Virus record (IMG/VR): IMGVR_UViG_3300017779_003527
Location: 1 to 53,778 of that record
From: a virus
Reading direction: 5' to 3' (one strand)
Length of the DNA stretch: 53,778 nt
The notes beneath the pieces are model-generated. The model was not told the origin of the DNA. It did not search any database and was given only the letters and a program-made list of their open reading frames with translations. Position 1 is the first letter of the stretch. Each line of letters opens with the position of its first letter. Below are positions 21,798 through 29,573 of the stretch, in pieces. The translations under genes were made by a program, and so were the position numbers.

Positions 21798-22590
21798 ATA
21801 GTTTCTCCAGTATGTGTAATTGTCTGTATGTGGTTGGCTCGTAAATTGATCCTAGTTTCTTACTATGCTCTATTGTTGAATCTACTTTAGGATAAAAGCA
21901 TTGGGTGACTGGAGCATTTTGTAATCCCTTTCTACCATCCAGTGCTTCCTTCCATCTATTAGACATTCCTAATTTATTCTTTGAATGAATAGTAGGCCAT
22001 AACAATCTTGCTCTTTTGGCTTTGCTAGAAAGTTTCTTTACTTCAATTTTTTCTTTCTTGCCATCAAATCTATCAAGCATTGCAGTCCATTCTGTAAATG
22101 CTGTAAACAATTCTGCCATTGGTCCTGCATCAATCATTTCATTAACTGTCTGCCACTTACTCATACAATATCTTGCAAAGCTAGGTGACATTGATACGCA
22201 TTCCATTGCAATGCCAACACACCACAAATCTTTACCCTCTATCTCGTCAACTAGCGCCATCAGTTTTTTAGGGTTAGTGACATATGCATCATGTTCTAAT
22301 ATAATAACTTGCTCTCCTGTATCAGCTATATGCTTCCACCAATGAAACATTGAGGTAAGGCATGCCTTCTCTGTCGGAGTTATCTCATGTCTGTTTGTTT
22401 TATACTTACCAGCACTACTATACTTGCCCCAGTTGATTTTAAAAGGTGCATCGTTTATAGTAGCGGGCGTATAACATTGAAACCTTTCGACCTCAACATT
22501 CTTAACAGCTTCCCAAGTCTTGAGAGCTATCTTTGAATACGCAACAGAGATGGGATTATTGAAATCGCAAATCATTTTCGCTTTTATCAT
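21781..22590 (-). CDS. glycosyltransferase-like protein (GT25/LPS-type), 269 aa
   Basis: Start at 22590 (MIKAKMICDFNNP) is set by the promoter: upstream in-frame codons lie inside its -10/-35. The segment TEKACLTSMFHWWKHIADTG, then VIILEHDAYV, resembles GT25-type enzymes in which an E-D/H-D acidic motif follows a conserved A-C-x-x-S helix. A long Lys-rich insertion follows (KIEVKKLSSKAKRA). Probably transfers sugar to a surface or virion structure; call by motif only. The 5' leader would be about 4 nt. Confidence 0.55.
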   Translation of the reverse strand: MIKAKMICDFNNPISVAYSKIALKTWEAVKNVEVERFQCYTPATINDAPFKINWGKYSSAGKYKTNRHEITPTEKACLTSMFHWWKHIADTGEQVIILEHDAYVTNPKKLMALVDEIEGKDLWCVGIAMECVSMSPSFARYCMSKWQTVNEMIDAGPMAELFTAFTEWTAMLDRFDGKKEKIEVKKLSSKAKRARLLWPTIHSKNKLGMSNRWKEALDGRKGLQNAPVTQCFYPKVDSTIEHSKKLGSIYEPTTYRQLHILEKLYERGS

Positions 22591-22600
22591 AATAGAGTCC

Positions 22601-22629
22601 ATTATACTACAATTTAGATTAAAAGTCAA
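22601..22629 (-). promoter_or_regulatory. sigma70-like early promoter, minus strand
   Basis: Minus strand: TTGACT (22629-22624), 17 bp, TATAAT (22606-22601). Start predicted near 22594, only a few nt before ATG 22590. Divergent from the flavodoxin promoter. Confidence 0.88.
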
Positions 22630-22640
22630 TATCGACTTTT
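22621..22640. repeat. 7-bp inverted repeat overlapping a -35 box
   Basis: AAAAGTC (22621-22627), 6-nt spacer, GACTTTT (22634-22640). Lies across the minus-strand -35 between divergent promoters; possible operator or weak terminator. Simple A/T composition weakens the case. Confidence 0.35.
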
Positions 22641-22672
22641 TTAACTTTTTACTAAAATATATATATTAGCTG

Positions 22673-22701
22673 TTGACTTTTGATTCTTTTTAGTGGATCA
22701 T
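22673..22701 (+). promoter_or_regulatory. early promoter with weak -10
   Basis: TTGACT (22673-22678), 17 bp, GATCAT (22696-22701; 4/6 to TATAAT). Precedes a 39-nt leader with AAGGAAAA before the flavodoxin ATG. Confidence 0.6.
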
Positions 22702-22740
22702 CTCGTCTGTGAGTAGGTCAGGTATAGATAAGGAAAAATA

Positions 22741-23265
22741 ATGAATAAGGTAAAAATAGTAGTAGGAACCGATACTGGTAATACAGAGTACCATGCTAAG
22801 TATATTAAGAAGGAGCTCTTAAGGCATTATAATATAGAGTCAGAGATAGTAATGGTGCATGACATCCAACCAGAAGATTGGACGTCGCATGATTATTATA
22901 TACTAGGAGCGCCAACATGGTTTGATGGAGAGATGTCTCAAGATTGGAATTGGTATCTCCCTACTTTTAAAGATACCAACTTTACAGACAAAACTATATT
23001 CATATATGGGCTAGGCGATCAGGTTGGATATCCAACTTACTATTGTGATGCTGTAGGCCTATTAGGTAGAGCTGTGACAGAGGCTGGCGGATCAGTTGAA
23101 TGTTTAACTACTACTGATGGCCATGACTTTAAAGAGTCTCAAGCTGTAGTAACTGAAGGTGTATTCTGGGGCCTTTGCTTAGATGAAGAAAACCAACCAG
23201 AAATGTCAGACGACCGTATTAATGAATGGGTACAAAACGTAGCCAAAATAATTAATTCAAATTAA
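22741..23265 (+). CDS. flavodoxin, long-chain type
   Basis: 174 aa. FMN phosphate loop GTDTGNTE (residues 9-16), the APTWFDGEMSQDWNWYLPTF isoalloxazine-side loop and GLGDQVGYPTYYCDAVGLLG typical of FldA proteins. Electron carrier to reductive enzymes such as ribonucleotide reductase, desaturases or Fe-S assembly under iron limitation. It is one of several redox genes here (glutaredoxin, peroxiredoxin, IscU/IscA). Own promoter and monocistronic. Confidence 0.92.
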   Translation: MNKVKIVVGTDTGNTEYHAKYIKKELLRHYNIESEIVMVHDIQPEDWTSHDYYILGAPTWFDGEMSQDWNWYLPTFKDTNFTDKTIFIYGLGDQVGYPTYYCDAVGLLGRAVTEAGGSVECLTTTDGHDFKESQAVVTEGVFWGLCLDEENQPEMSDDRINEWVQNVAKIINSN

Positions 23266-23278
23266 TTTAAAATAACTG

Positions 23279-23307
23279 TTGACTTTAAATTAACTATTTT
23301 GTATAAT
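23279..23307 (+). promoter_or_regulatory. strong sigma70-like early promoter
   Basis: TTGACT (23279-23284), 17 bp, TATAAT (23302-23307), followed by AGGAGA before ATG 23343. With the terminator at 24337 it isolates a single-gene unit. Confidence 0.88.
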
Positions 23308-23342
23308 AGCTGTATAATTTAAACTAATAGGAGAAATAAATT

Positions 23343-24317
23343 ATGGCACATATGGTAGAAACAATGGCTTACGCAGGGGAACTTCCTTGGCATGGTCTTG
23401 GTACGAAAGTAGCAGATGGTATCGGCGTAGACGATATGATCAGAGAAGCTGGTTTAGATTGGCAAGTCGAAAAGATTCCTGCATTAGCAGATTTCAATGG
23501 CGAGAAAATCTATTCTGGTCACGATATGTTAGTGAGAAGTTCTGATGGAATGCCTCTTGACATGGTAAAGGAAAACTGGGTTCCTGTTCAAAACTCAGAT
23601 GCGTTTGAATTCTTTAGAGAGTTTTGTGATGCTGGTGATATGGAAATGCATACTGCTGGTTCTTTACAGGACGGTAAAAGAGTTTGGGCACTTGCTAAAG
23701 TAAAGGATGACTTTACAATTAACGGTGGAGATAAAGTAGATTCTTATTTGCTTCTAACTAATCCACATATGTATGGTAGAGCAGTAGATATTAGGTTTAC
23801 TCCTATAAGAGTTGTATGTAACAATACGCTTACTCTTTCTCTTGCTCAGAAAGGAGACTATCAAGTTTCTCTTAACCATAAGAAAGCGTTTGATGTTCAA
23901 GAAGCTAAAGAGCTACTTGGAGTTGCTAAAGGCAAAATGGAAACTTATAAAGATATGGCTCAGTTCTTATCTTCTAAGCGTTATACTCCTGAGTCTCTTA
24001 GAACTTATTTCACTACAGTGTTCGCTAATCAGAACCCTAAAGTGAAAGGCATTGGATTCGATCCAGCTAATACTGAGGACTTCCTTAAGTATGGATCTAA
24101 AAATGCAAAGAGAGCAATGGAAGTTGTTGGAACTCAACCTGGCGCGCAATACGCAGAAGGTTCATTCTGGCAAGCATTCAACGCTGTAACATATTTGACT
24201 GACCACGAGCTTGGTAGAGAAAATGATTCCAGAATCAACTCTGCTTGGTACGGTGTCAATAAAGTCAAGAAGGTTAAGGCGTTAGAGTCTGCTCTTGCTT
24301 TTGCAGAAGCTGCTTAA
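23343..24317 (+). CDS. DUF932 phage/plasmid-like protein
   Basis: 324 aa. Begins MAHMVETMAYAGELPWHGLG, the recognisable start of the DUF932 family, with LLTNPHMYGRAVDIRFTPIR and VVCNNTLTLSLAQ in the middle. DUF932 proteins are frequent in phages, plasmids and integrative elements; function unknown. Strong promoter, strong RBS, and a GC-rich terminator make it a stand-alone, probably abundantly expressed early gene. Confidence 0.85.
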   Translation: MAHMVETMAYAGELPWHGLGTKVADGIGVDDMIREAGLDWQVEKIPALADFNGEKIYSGHDMLVRSSDGMPLDMVKENWVPVQNSDAFEFFREFCDAGDMEMHTAGSLQDGKRVWALAKVKDDFTINGGDKVDSYLLLTNPHMYGRAVDIRFTPIRVVCNNTLTLSLAQKGDYQVSLNHKKAFDVQEAKELLGVAKGKMETYKDMAQFLSSKRYTPESLRTYFTTVFANQNPKVKGIGFDPANTEDFLKYGSKNAKRAMEVVGTQPGAQYAEGSFWQAFNAVTYLTDHELGRENDSRINSAWYGVNKVKKVKALESALAFAEAA

Positions 24318-24333
24318 TTAAGTAGCTACAAAG

Positions 24334-24356
24334 AAAGGGCCCTACAGGGCCCTTTT
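24334..24356 (+). terminator. Rho-independent terminator
   Basis: AAA-GGGCCC-TACA-GGGCCC-TTTT: 6-bp all-GC stem (24337-24342 with 24347-24352), tetraloop, T-tract; flanking A/T pairs extend it. It is the only strong intrinsic terminator I found in the window. Confidence 0.92.
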
Positions 24357-24389
24357 GGCGTTAAATATATATTATAGGGACCTTTTTTT

Positions 24390-24926
24390 ATGTATTACAA
24401 AATTGAAAACATTATAAGCGATACTCACAGAAAACAATTAATAGATGTGTACAATTCATTGCCATCAGAGCTAGCACATCAAGACTACAATTTATTTGAT
24501 GTAGATAAAAGGCATCCTGAAAAGTCGCAAGTTGAAATGGAATGCTTTGGAGCAATAGATCAATATGCATCTAACCATGAAAAAACATTTAGACATTACT
24601 TCCTAGACTATACAGAAGAATCGTTTACTAAATTTCATAGCGATAACGATGATGAAGTTGGATTAACTATCGTCACATTCTTAGATGCATCAGATGACTT
24701 AAAAGGTGGCCAAGCATTAGCCATGTTGCCATACGAAAAAAGAGGTAGACCTCAGAATAAATATAGAAAGGGTGATGCACCTCTTAACGAAAGATGCATT
24801 CCAAAAGTAATTGATATGCATGTAGGACAATCGTTGGTATACGATAAACATTTAATACATGGAGTAGGACAAGTTGAAAGGGGCAACCGTTTAGTGTTGA
24901 TAAGTTGGTATGGCCACGCAATTTGA
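24390..24926 (+). CDS. 2OG-Fe(II) oxygenase
   Basis: 178 aa. FHSDNDDEVGLTIVTFLD carries H83-x-D85; GGQALAML; the distal LIHGVGQVERGNRLVLISW supplies H157 and the 2-oxoglutarate-binding R167. A complete prolyl-4-hydroxylase-like iron site. Substrate unknown; such enzymes are numerous in marine T4-like phages and may hydroxylate proteins or modified bases. AGGGA lies upstream of the ATG, and the 3' end overlaps the next gene by 17 nt. Confidence 0.82.
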   Translation: MYYKIENIISDTHRKQLIDVYNSLPSELAHQDYNLFDVDKRHPEKSQVEMECFGAIDQYASNHEKTFRHYFLDYTEESFTKFHSDNDDEVGLTIVTFLDASDDLKGGQALAMLPYEKRGRPQNKYRKGDAPLNERCIPKVIDMHVGQSLVYDKHLIHGVGQVERGNRLVLISWYGHAI

Positions 24927-25443
24927 AGTACTAAAAGGTACAGACATTTATGATGATTTGTATGAGGGTTACACAGCAGGATTTAAGATCATGCGTAACC
25001 TGGTCGATGTTAATTTAACTGCATTAGATGTAGTAAAAGCATATCAACATGCCGACAAGAAAAAGTATCTACAACCTCTAAAAGAAATAAACTATAACAA
25101 TAGATGGTTACAATTTAAGGGAGAGTTCGAGCCTGAATCTGAAAAGGTTGCCAGGTATATGAAAAAAAGGTTTAAGTTCTCTCAACAACACATTTATGCC
25201 AATTGGATACCAGACGGATTTAGTTTTGGAAGACATAAAGATGGTATGGATGTTATTATATTGCAGTGTTGGAACACAGTTGCGTATACTGTAGAAAGCC
25301 CATATGGCGAAAAAGAAAATTCTTCTTTTGTTTTGTCGCCGGGTGATGCAATATATATACGTAGCGGGGTATATCATACCCCTATTATATTTGGCGAAAG
25401 AATGACAATGAGTTTCAGTTGGCCGTTGACTTCCAGTCAATAG
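24910..25443 (+). CDS. cupin/JmjC-like Fe(II) oxygenase-type protein
   Basis: 177 aa. SFGRHKDGMDVIILQCWNTV has H109-x-D111, followed by a beta strand, FVLSPGDAIYIRSGVYHTP with H156, and ERMTMSFSW. This is the double-stranded beta-helix layout of cupin_8/JmjC-type 2OG oxygenases, with the phrase PGDxxYIxxGxxH typical of that group. Probably hydroxylates a protein or small molecule. Overlaps the upstream oxygenase, so the two form a pair. Confidence 0.68.
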   Translation: MATQFEVLKGTDIYDDLYEGYTAGFKIMRNLVDVNLTALDVVKAYQHADKKKYLQPLKEINYNNRWLQFKGEFEPESEKVARYMKKRFKFSQQHIYANWIPDGFSFGRHKDGMDVIILQCWNTVAYTVESPYGEKENSSFVLSPGDAIYIRSGVYHTPIIFGERMTMSFSWPLTSSQ

Positions 25444-25454
25444 CACTGTATAAT
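25426..25454 (+). promoter_or_regulatory. sigma70-like early promoter of the glycosyltransferase cluster
   Basis: TTGACT (25426-25431), 17 bp, TATAAT (25449-25454). The -35 lies in the end of the oxygenase gene. Transcript start about 25461, which makes a leader of about 128 nt that is GC-rich and foldable. Confidence 0.88.
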
Positions 25455-25460
25455 AAACTC

Positions 25461-25588
25461 ATATTCGGTAGAGCATCTGGTAGCTCTACCCGCGGAAAGA
25501 CAATCAAGAGCGGGGGATTGTCGGATAAATGGGCGAGGGTACAAAACGAGGGGCCACATTATCACCTTTAATATTAACAGGACAGTGA
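25461..25588 (+). ncRNA. candidate structured leader RNA with pseudoknot potential
   Basis: The 5' leader is unusually GC-rich for this genome. P1: GGTAGAGC (25467-25474) pairs with GCTCTACC (25483-25490). P2: GACAATC (25499-25505) pairs with GATTGTC (25516-25522). The loop of P2 contains GCGGG (25510-25514), complementary to CCCGC (25489-25493) just before P2, so an H-type pseudoknot can form. A purine-rich stretch (GGGCGAGGGT, GAGGGGCC) follows. Marine phages carry cis-regulatory RNA motifs (manA, wcaG) ahead of sugar genes; whether this belongs to one I cannot tell. Confidence 0.6.
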
Positions 25589-26497
25589 ATGCCAAATAAT
25601 CCGGACACACCATTTAGATTAGATCATCCTCTCCAAGACTATAAAGAACATAGTATAAGAGATAACTTTGATCCTTTAATAATCAATTGGAAAGGTAAAA
25701 TAGGTTACGGTGATATCATATCACCAATTTCGTATGCATATAATATGGCAGAAAAGAACAGTTCAGATGTAGTTCTGAAATTCCATTGGCCAGATCCTGA
25801 ACCTAAATTATACAAAGAATCAGATACAGAAACTATCCAACAATGGATATCTATAACAAATAACATAATAAAGAAACCTCCTTTCTGGGATGTAGGAATA
25901 GAACACGTATATGATAGTCCTCTAGGATACAATCATGATAATTATGATGCACAGGATATGGAGCTTCATAACATGAGATTCTCTCAATATGGGATGAATG
26001 ATGGGGACAATGCTTTTAGTACATACAATAAAATTACTATGGTTACTAGCATTAAACACAAACAACAATTAGCTGACTACGACGCTGGCAAAGCATGGAA
26101 GGACCCGCTCGCAAACACACCTTCTGGAATGGCTTGGCCAAGAGTAGGAGACCTAATTAAGAAACGTGGATGGGATCCTAGACACGTACATTATGCAACA
26201 CCAATGAAAAAAGTTGTTGATTTAATGTTGCAAAGTAGGGGTGTTATAGGGTATCATGGAGCCCATATGTGGATTGCTAGATTATTAGGCATGCCAATGA
26301 TTATATTTTCAAAAGGCAACTTAACTAAAAAAGCATTCCCATGGGCAATAATATTTGAATACTGGAGTGATTATAACCCAGAACTTACTGAAGAATATTT
26401 TCAGCAAAGTATACAAAAGAGAGAGGAATGGATACATGAGTACAAATACTGGCTCACTGAACCGAATTTTCATAGGCTACGACAGCAGAGAACGTAG
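25589..26497 (+). CDS. glycosyltransferase-like protein, GT-B C-domain
   Basis: 302 aa. The N-terminal half has GKIGYGDIISPISYAYNMAE, like the G-x-G-D-x-I start of GT9-type enzymes. The C-terminal half contains SRGVIGYHGAHMWIARLLGM followed by PMIIFSKG, the acceptor/donor cleft motif of GT-B folds. ATG 25589 follows AGGACAGTG. First gene under the structured leader. Donor and acceptor unknown; probably modifies phage DNA, virion or host surface glycans. Confidence 0.6.
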   Translation: MPNNPDTPFRLDHPLQDYKEHSIRDNFDPLIINWKGKIGYGDIISPISYAYNMAEKNSSDVVLKFHWPDPEPKLYKESDTETIQQWISITNNIIKKPPFWDVGIEHVYDSPLGYNHDNYDAQDMELHNMRFSQYGMNDGDNAFSTYNKITMVTSIKHKQQLADYDAGKAWKDPLANTPSGMAWPRVGDLIKKRGWDPRHVHYATPMKKVVDLMLQSRGVIGYHGAHMWIARLLGMPMIIFSKGNLTKKAFPWAIIFEYWSDYNPELTEEYFQQSIQKREEWIHEYKYWLTEPNFHRLRQQRT

Positions 26498-27140
26498 AGC
26501 TTATGATGTCTGTAAGAGTAGTTTAAAATATACTACACTATCAGTACATAAACTTTTTAGTGAAGATATAGAAGAATATAGTAGGGATTGGGGTGAAGTC
26601 CAATCCACTGACTTTACGTTTACAAGATTCTTTGTACCATATCTATCTGGATTCAAAGGATGGTCATTCTTTGTTGACTGTGACTTTCTTTTCTTAGCAG
26701 ATCCTGCTATGCTAATAGATACTTTTGATAACGACAAAGCTGCTTATGTTTGTAAACATCCAGGATATATTCCTAACAGTCAAATAAAGATGGATGGCAT
26801 TCCACAACACAGAGCATTCAGAAAGAACTGGGCTAGCTTTATGGCATTTAATAATGAGCATCCAAGTAATGCAATACTAACACCAGAGTATTGTAATAAC
26901 CATAGACCAGGATTGGACTTCCATCAACTTAGATGGTTAAAGGATGGAGAGATTGGATCAATACCATTAGAGTGGAATTGTTTAGATGAGTATTATCATT
27001 TAGAGAATCCAAAAGCAATACACTATACAGATGGTGGTCCGTGGTTCCCTGATTACCAAGATACGTTCTATGGTGATCTATGGAAAGAAGCAGAACATAA
27101 TTTAATTATGCAAAGAGAATGGGAAAAAGATGAAGTCTAA
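26436..27140 (+). CDS. glycosyltransferase, GT-A fold (GT8-like)
   Basis: 234 aa. Start at 26436 (MSTNTGSLNRIFIGYDSRER) has AGAGAGGAAT upstream and overlaps the preceding gene by 62 nt; a longer in-frame start at 26355 is less likely. RIFIGYDSRE and WSFFVDCDFLFLAD give the DxD (D-C-D) motif of GT-A enzymes; HRPGLDFHQLRW and a terminal HYTDGGPWFPDY resemble GT8 or related families. Second of three adjacent glycosyltransferases. Confidence 0.75.
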   Translation: MSTNTGSLNRIFIGYDSRERRAYDVCKSSLKYTTLSVHKLFSEDIEEYSRDWGEVQSTDFTFTRFFVPYLSGFKGWSFFVDCDFLFLADPAMLIDTFDNDKAAYVCKHPGYIPNSQIKMDGIPQHRAFRKNWASFMAFNNEHPSNAILTPEYCNNHRPGLDFHQLRWLKDGEIGSIPLEWNCLDEYYHLENPKAIHYTDGGPWFPDYQDTFYGDLWKEAEHNLIMQREWEKDEV

Positions 27141-27927
27141 AACTTTAAATGATATAACTGTTATAATGACTTGGTATGGCCAAGAGAATCATTTGTTCAA
27201 TCAAATGCAATTCTATAATTCTATGGCACAGCAGTATCCTCATTTAACTCCTAGACTAATAGTAATAAATGATGGTCATGAAAAAGGCAGAGACTATTTT
27301 AGAGAAGTAATTAAAGTACACAGAGATAGATTTGATCTTACGGGTATTGATGTAATGAAAGATATGGGATTCAATTCTCATGCTTGTAGAAACATAGGCG
27401 TTAAGCAATGTAAGACTGACTGGATGTTATTAATGGACGTTGATTGCTTTGAGTCCATTGGAATGTACAAGTATTTAAGATTCTTTAAAGAATTAAAAGA
27501 TAGCATGTGGTATGCTCCTAAAGCAGATATGGAGATGCCGGAAGAAATGTCTTCATATGAATTGTTGGATCCCAAAGGAATAATTAAATATGTGACACAT
27601 CCTAATACATGGATAATGAGCAAAGAATGTTTTTGGTCCACAGGTGGATATGATTTAGAGTTTCAGGGTGTAAGGCATGGTGATGCAGAATTCTTTACTG
27701 GTATTGGAAGACCAGGTGTTAAAGAATGGGATTATGATTTGCTATCTGATTCTGATAACCATAGAATGATTGTTAAGGTTCCAAAGAGGGATCCATTTTA
27801 TATTAGACAGGAGTCAAGAAAGCAGAAACAAGCATCTCCAATAATAAACTTTGTAAGGGTTAAGAATCTAGATCCTTATAAAAAATATAGGAAAAGATTA
27901 TGGAACACTCCATGGGAGTTTGTGTGA
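27130..27927 (+). CDS. glycosyltransferase family 2-like (GT-A)
   Basis: 265 aa. DITVIMTWYGQEN start, LIVINDG, ACRNIGVKQCKTDWMLLMDVDCF with the D-V-D metal motif, and an NTWIMSKECFWSTGGYDLEF acceptor segment ending in HGDAEF, all typical GT2. Overlaps the GT8-like gene by 11 nt. It ends with TGA inside the gp33 GTG start, so the transferases lie upstream of a transcription factor in one operon. Confidence 0.82.
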   Translation: MKSKTLNDITVIMTWYGQENHLFNQMQFYNSMAQQYPHLTPRLIVINDGHEKGRDYFREVIKVHRDRFDLTGIDVMKDMGFNSHACRNIGVKQCKTDWMLLMDVDCFESIGMYKYLRFFKELKDSMWYAPKADMEMPEEMSSYELLDPKGIIKYVTHPNTWIMSKECFWSTGGYDLEFQGVRHGDAEFFTGIGRPGVKEWDYDLLSDSDNHRMIVKVPKRDPFYIRQESRKQKQASPIINFVRVKNLDPYKKYRKRLWNTPWEFV

Positions 27928-28187
27928 GCAAGAAACAAGTAGAGCTGAAAGTATTATCATCAGCTGAATTTGCTCGTGCTATTGAAGAAGCTGTAGTAGA
28001 TGCAAAAGGTAAGATAACTCACCTTGATGCAGTACAAGACTTTTTAGAAAGAAACGAAGAAGTAGAACCAGAAACACTGGCGTCTCTAATACAGAGAAAT
28101 CAAAAGCTAAAGGCAATCTTGTATGAGAACGCAGAAGGATTAAACCTCGTTCAAAAACAAAGTAGATTACCTTTAGATGAAGAATAA
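27924..28187 (+). CDS. 33: late transcription co-activator gp33-like
   Basis: 87 aa from GTG 27924, which overlaps the previous stop (GTGA) and has GGGAG at 27914-27918. SSAEFARAIEEAVVDAKGKI, HLDAVQDFLERN, ETLASLIQRNQKLKAILYEN, AEGLNLVQKQSRLPLDEE matches the gp33 family, where a terminal L-P motif contacts the clamp. In T4, gp33 bridges RNA polymerase to the gp45 clamp to activate late promoters. Consistent with the NATAAATA promoters in this window. Confidence 0.82.
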   Translation: MSKKQVELKVLSSAEFARAIEEAVVDAKGKITHLDAVQDFLERNEEVEPETLASLIQRNQKLKAILYENAEGLNLVQKQSRLPLDEE

Positions 28188-28959
28188 ACCGTACGATTTA
28201 AAAGATGTAGATTGCATACTAGCCATGTCTGGCGGTATGGATTGTGTTGCATTATTACATTGGCTTTTAAAGAATGGAAGAAAGCCATACATCTTTAGAT
28301 ACGAGTTTTCATCCAACAAAAAAACCAATGCATGGCATAGATCAGCAATAAAAAAAATAGAAGACTATTATAATGTTAAGGTAATTAATTGGAAATTAGA
28401 GCCAGAACACAATCTCAATGGCTTTGTAGACAGAGAAAGAACAAAAAAATACAATAAAGATAAACCTAGAACAAGAGGCATATCTAATACAATACCAATA
28501 TTATCTAAATGGCCTGCAATAGCATATATGATTAATTTTGCAAATCCATGGATTAAAGAAATACATTTTGGAATGTGCTATGGAGGATTGCTAAAGTTTA
28601 ATGATGGCCATAGTGATAATTTATATGATTATAACGACGATGGGGTATTAGAACGAATACCTGCAATGCCATTTGGACTAGACGCAACCAACTATGATGA
28701 TAGGCATAAAAAATTATTTGATGGATACATCAGCAATCTTAAAGACTACGGAATACATACAGAGTTTAAATCACCTATAGGTCATAGAACTAAACTACAT
28801 TTATGGAACACGTTACCAAGAGAAATGCAAAAAGCTGTTGTCACTTGTGGCGAACCAGTGTATAATAAAGATAATACAAAAGTAATTGGTGAATGCGGCA
28901 AGTGTATTAAGTGTCGCGAATTAAATGGAGTAAAGAACTTTGCTGCAAGGCAGGCTTAA
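28177..28959 (+). CDS. QueC-like PP-loop ATPase
   Basis: 260 aa. The N-terminal PP-loop is ILAMSGGMDCVALLHWL; C-terminal TCGEPV...GECGKCIKCREL supplies four Cys of a zinc site as in QueC (7-cyano-7-deazaguanine synthase). QueC uses ATP to convert 7-carboxy-deazaguanine to preQ0. QueD, QueE and FolE are not visible in this window. Phages use deazaguanine DNA modification to evade restriction, which is one possible role. Sequence in between is divergent, so another PP-loop activity is possible. Confidence 0.68.
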   Translation: MKNKPYDLKDVDCILAMSGGMDCVALLHWLLKNGRKPYIFRYEFSSNKKTNAWHRSAIKKIEDYYNVKVINWKLEPEHNLNGFVDRERTKKYNKDKPRTRGISNTIPILSKWPAIAYMINFANPWIKEIHFGMCYGGLLKFNDGHSDNLYDYNDDGVLERIPAMPFGLDATNYDDRHKKLFDGYISNLKDYGIHTEFKSPIGHRTKLHLWNTLPREMQKAVVTCGEPVYNKDNTKVIGECGKCIKCRELNGVKNFAARQA

Positions 28960-28963
28960 ACAA

Positions 28964-29545
28964 GTGGACCCATATGACGCATATGTAAAATACTTAGCAC
29001 TGAAGTCTCACTTTAGTGACAAGAACTACGACTATTTTAAATACAATGGTAAAGTCAAAGCCTGGCGTCAGACATTTGAAACAAGAAAAGACAAATACTT
29101 TTTCTATAAATTAAGCAAGAAGAAAGACCCAGTGGAGTTTCTTGTAGCTAACTTTATAGGTAGTAAAGATTTTTATATTGGCAGTATAAGAGAAGATAGT
29201 GCTGAAGACATCTACATGGAATATAAAAAGAGACATCAATCTCTAACTTATATTTTTAAAGGCGATATAGCTAAAATGAAAGATGACTTTAATGACAATA
29301 TCATTGTGCCTAAGAACGAGCATCCATATCTATTGAGATTATATATGCGTGGAGATATTTGTATTGAAACGTTGACTTTAATTAATAGATGTTGTAAAAT
29401 GTTCGCATATTGGGATAAAGAATTAAGTGATGATATTATGTGGCCTGACATTAAATTAAAAGCCATAAAGTACGAACCTTTTCTTAATGTTGATATAAAT
29501 AAGTATAGGGAGATAATACTCTCTAATTTTAATAAAACGCAATAA
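28964..29545 (+). CDS. 59: gp59-like helicase loader
   Basis: 193 aa from GTG 28964 (DPYDAYVKYLALKSHF follows); TTG 28940 would add eight residues. YDYFKYNGKVKAW, RRDKYFF-like RKDKYFFYKLSK, LVANFIGSKDFYIG and IYMEYKKRHQSLTYIFKGDI align with T4 gp59, which loads gp41 helicase at forks and binds gp32. Adjacent to gene 32 as in T4-like phages. It also carries two candidate promoters for gp32. Confidence 0.85.
   Translation: MDPYDAYVKYLALKSHFSDKNYDYFKYNGKVKAWRQTFETRKDKYFFYKLSKKKDPVEFLVANFIGSKDFYIGSIREDSAEDIYMEYKKRHQSLTYIFKGDIAKMKDDFNDNIIVPKNEHPYLLRLYMRGDICIETLTLINRCCKMFAYWDKELSDDIMWPDIKLKAIKYEPFLNVDINKYREIILSNFNKTQ
29372..29400 (+). promoter_or_regulatory. internal early promoter for gp32
   Basis: TTGACT (29372-29377), 17 bp, TAAAAT (29395-29400), within gene 59. 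One mismatch in the -10. Lies about 170 nt upstream of the gp32 ATG. Confidence 0.55.
29494..29501 (+). promoter_or_regulatory. internal late promoter for gp32
   Basis: TATAAATA within gene 59, start predicted about 29507, leader of about 67 nt to gp32. Early plus late promoters fit the demand for single-stranded binding protein through infection. Confidence 0.5.
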
Positions 29546-29573
29546 ATCGCATACAACGTATATAGGAGTAAAT

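Noticed and set aside
22591-22629. longer start for the GT25-like gene
   Set aside because: The extra codons fall inside the -35/-10 of its own promoter, so they would not be transcribed.
25467-25490. tRNA-like GGTAGAGC ... GCTCTACC
   Set aside because: It looks like a D-arm fragment but no acceptor stem, anticodon or T-arm can be built around it; better explained as stem P1 of a leader RNA.
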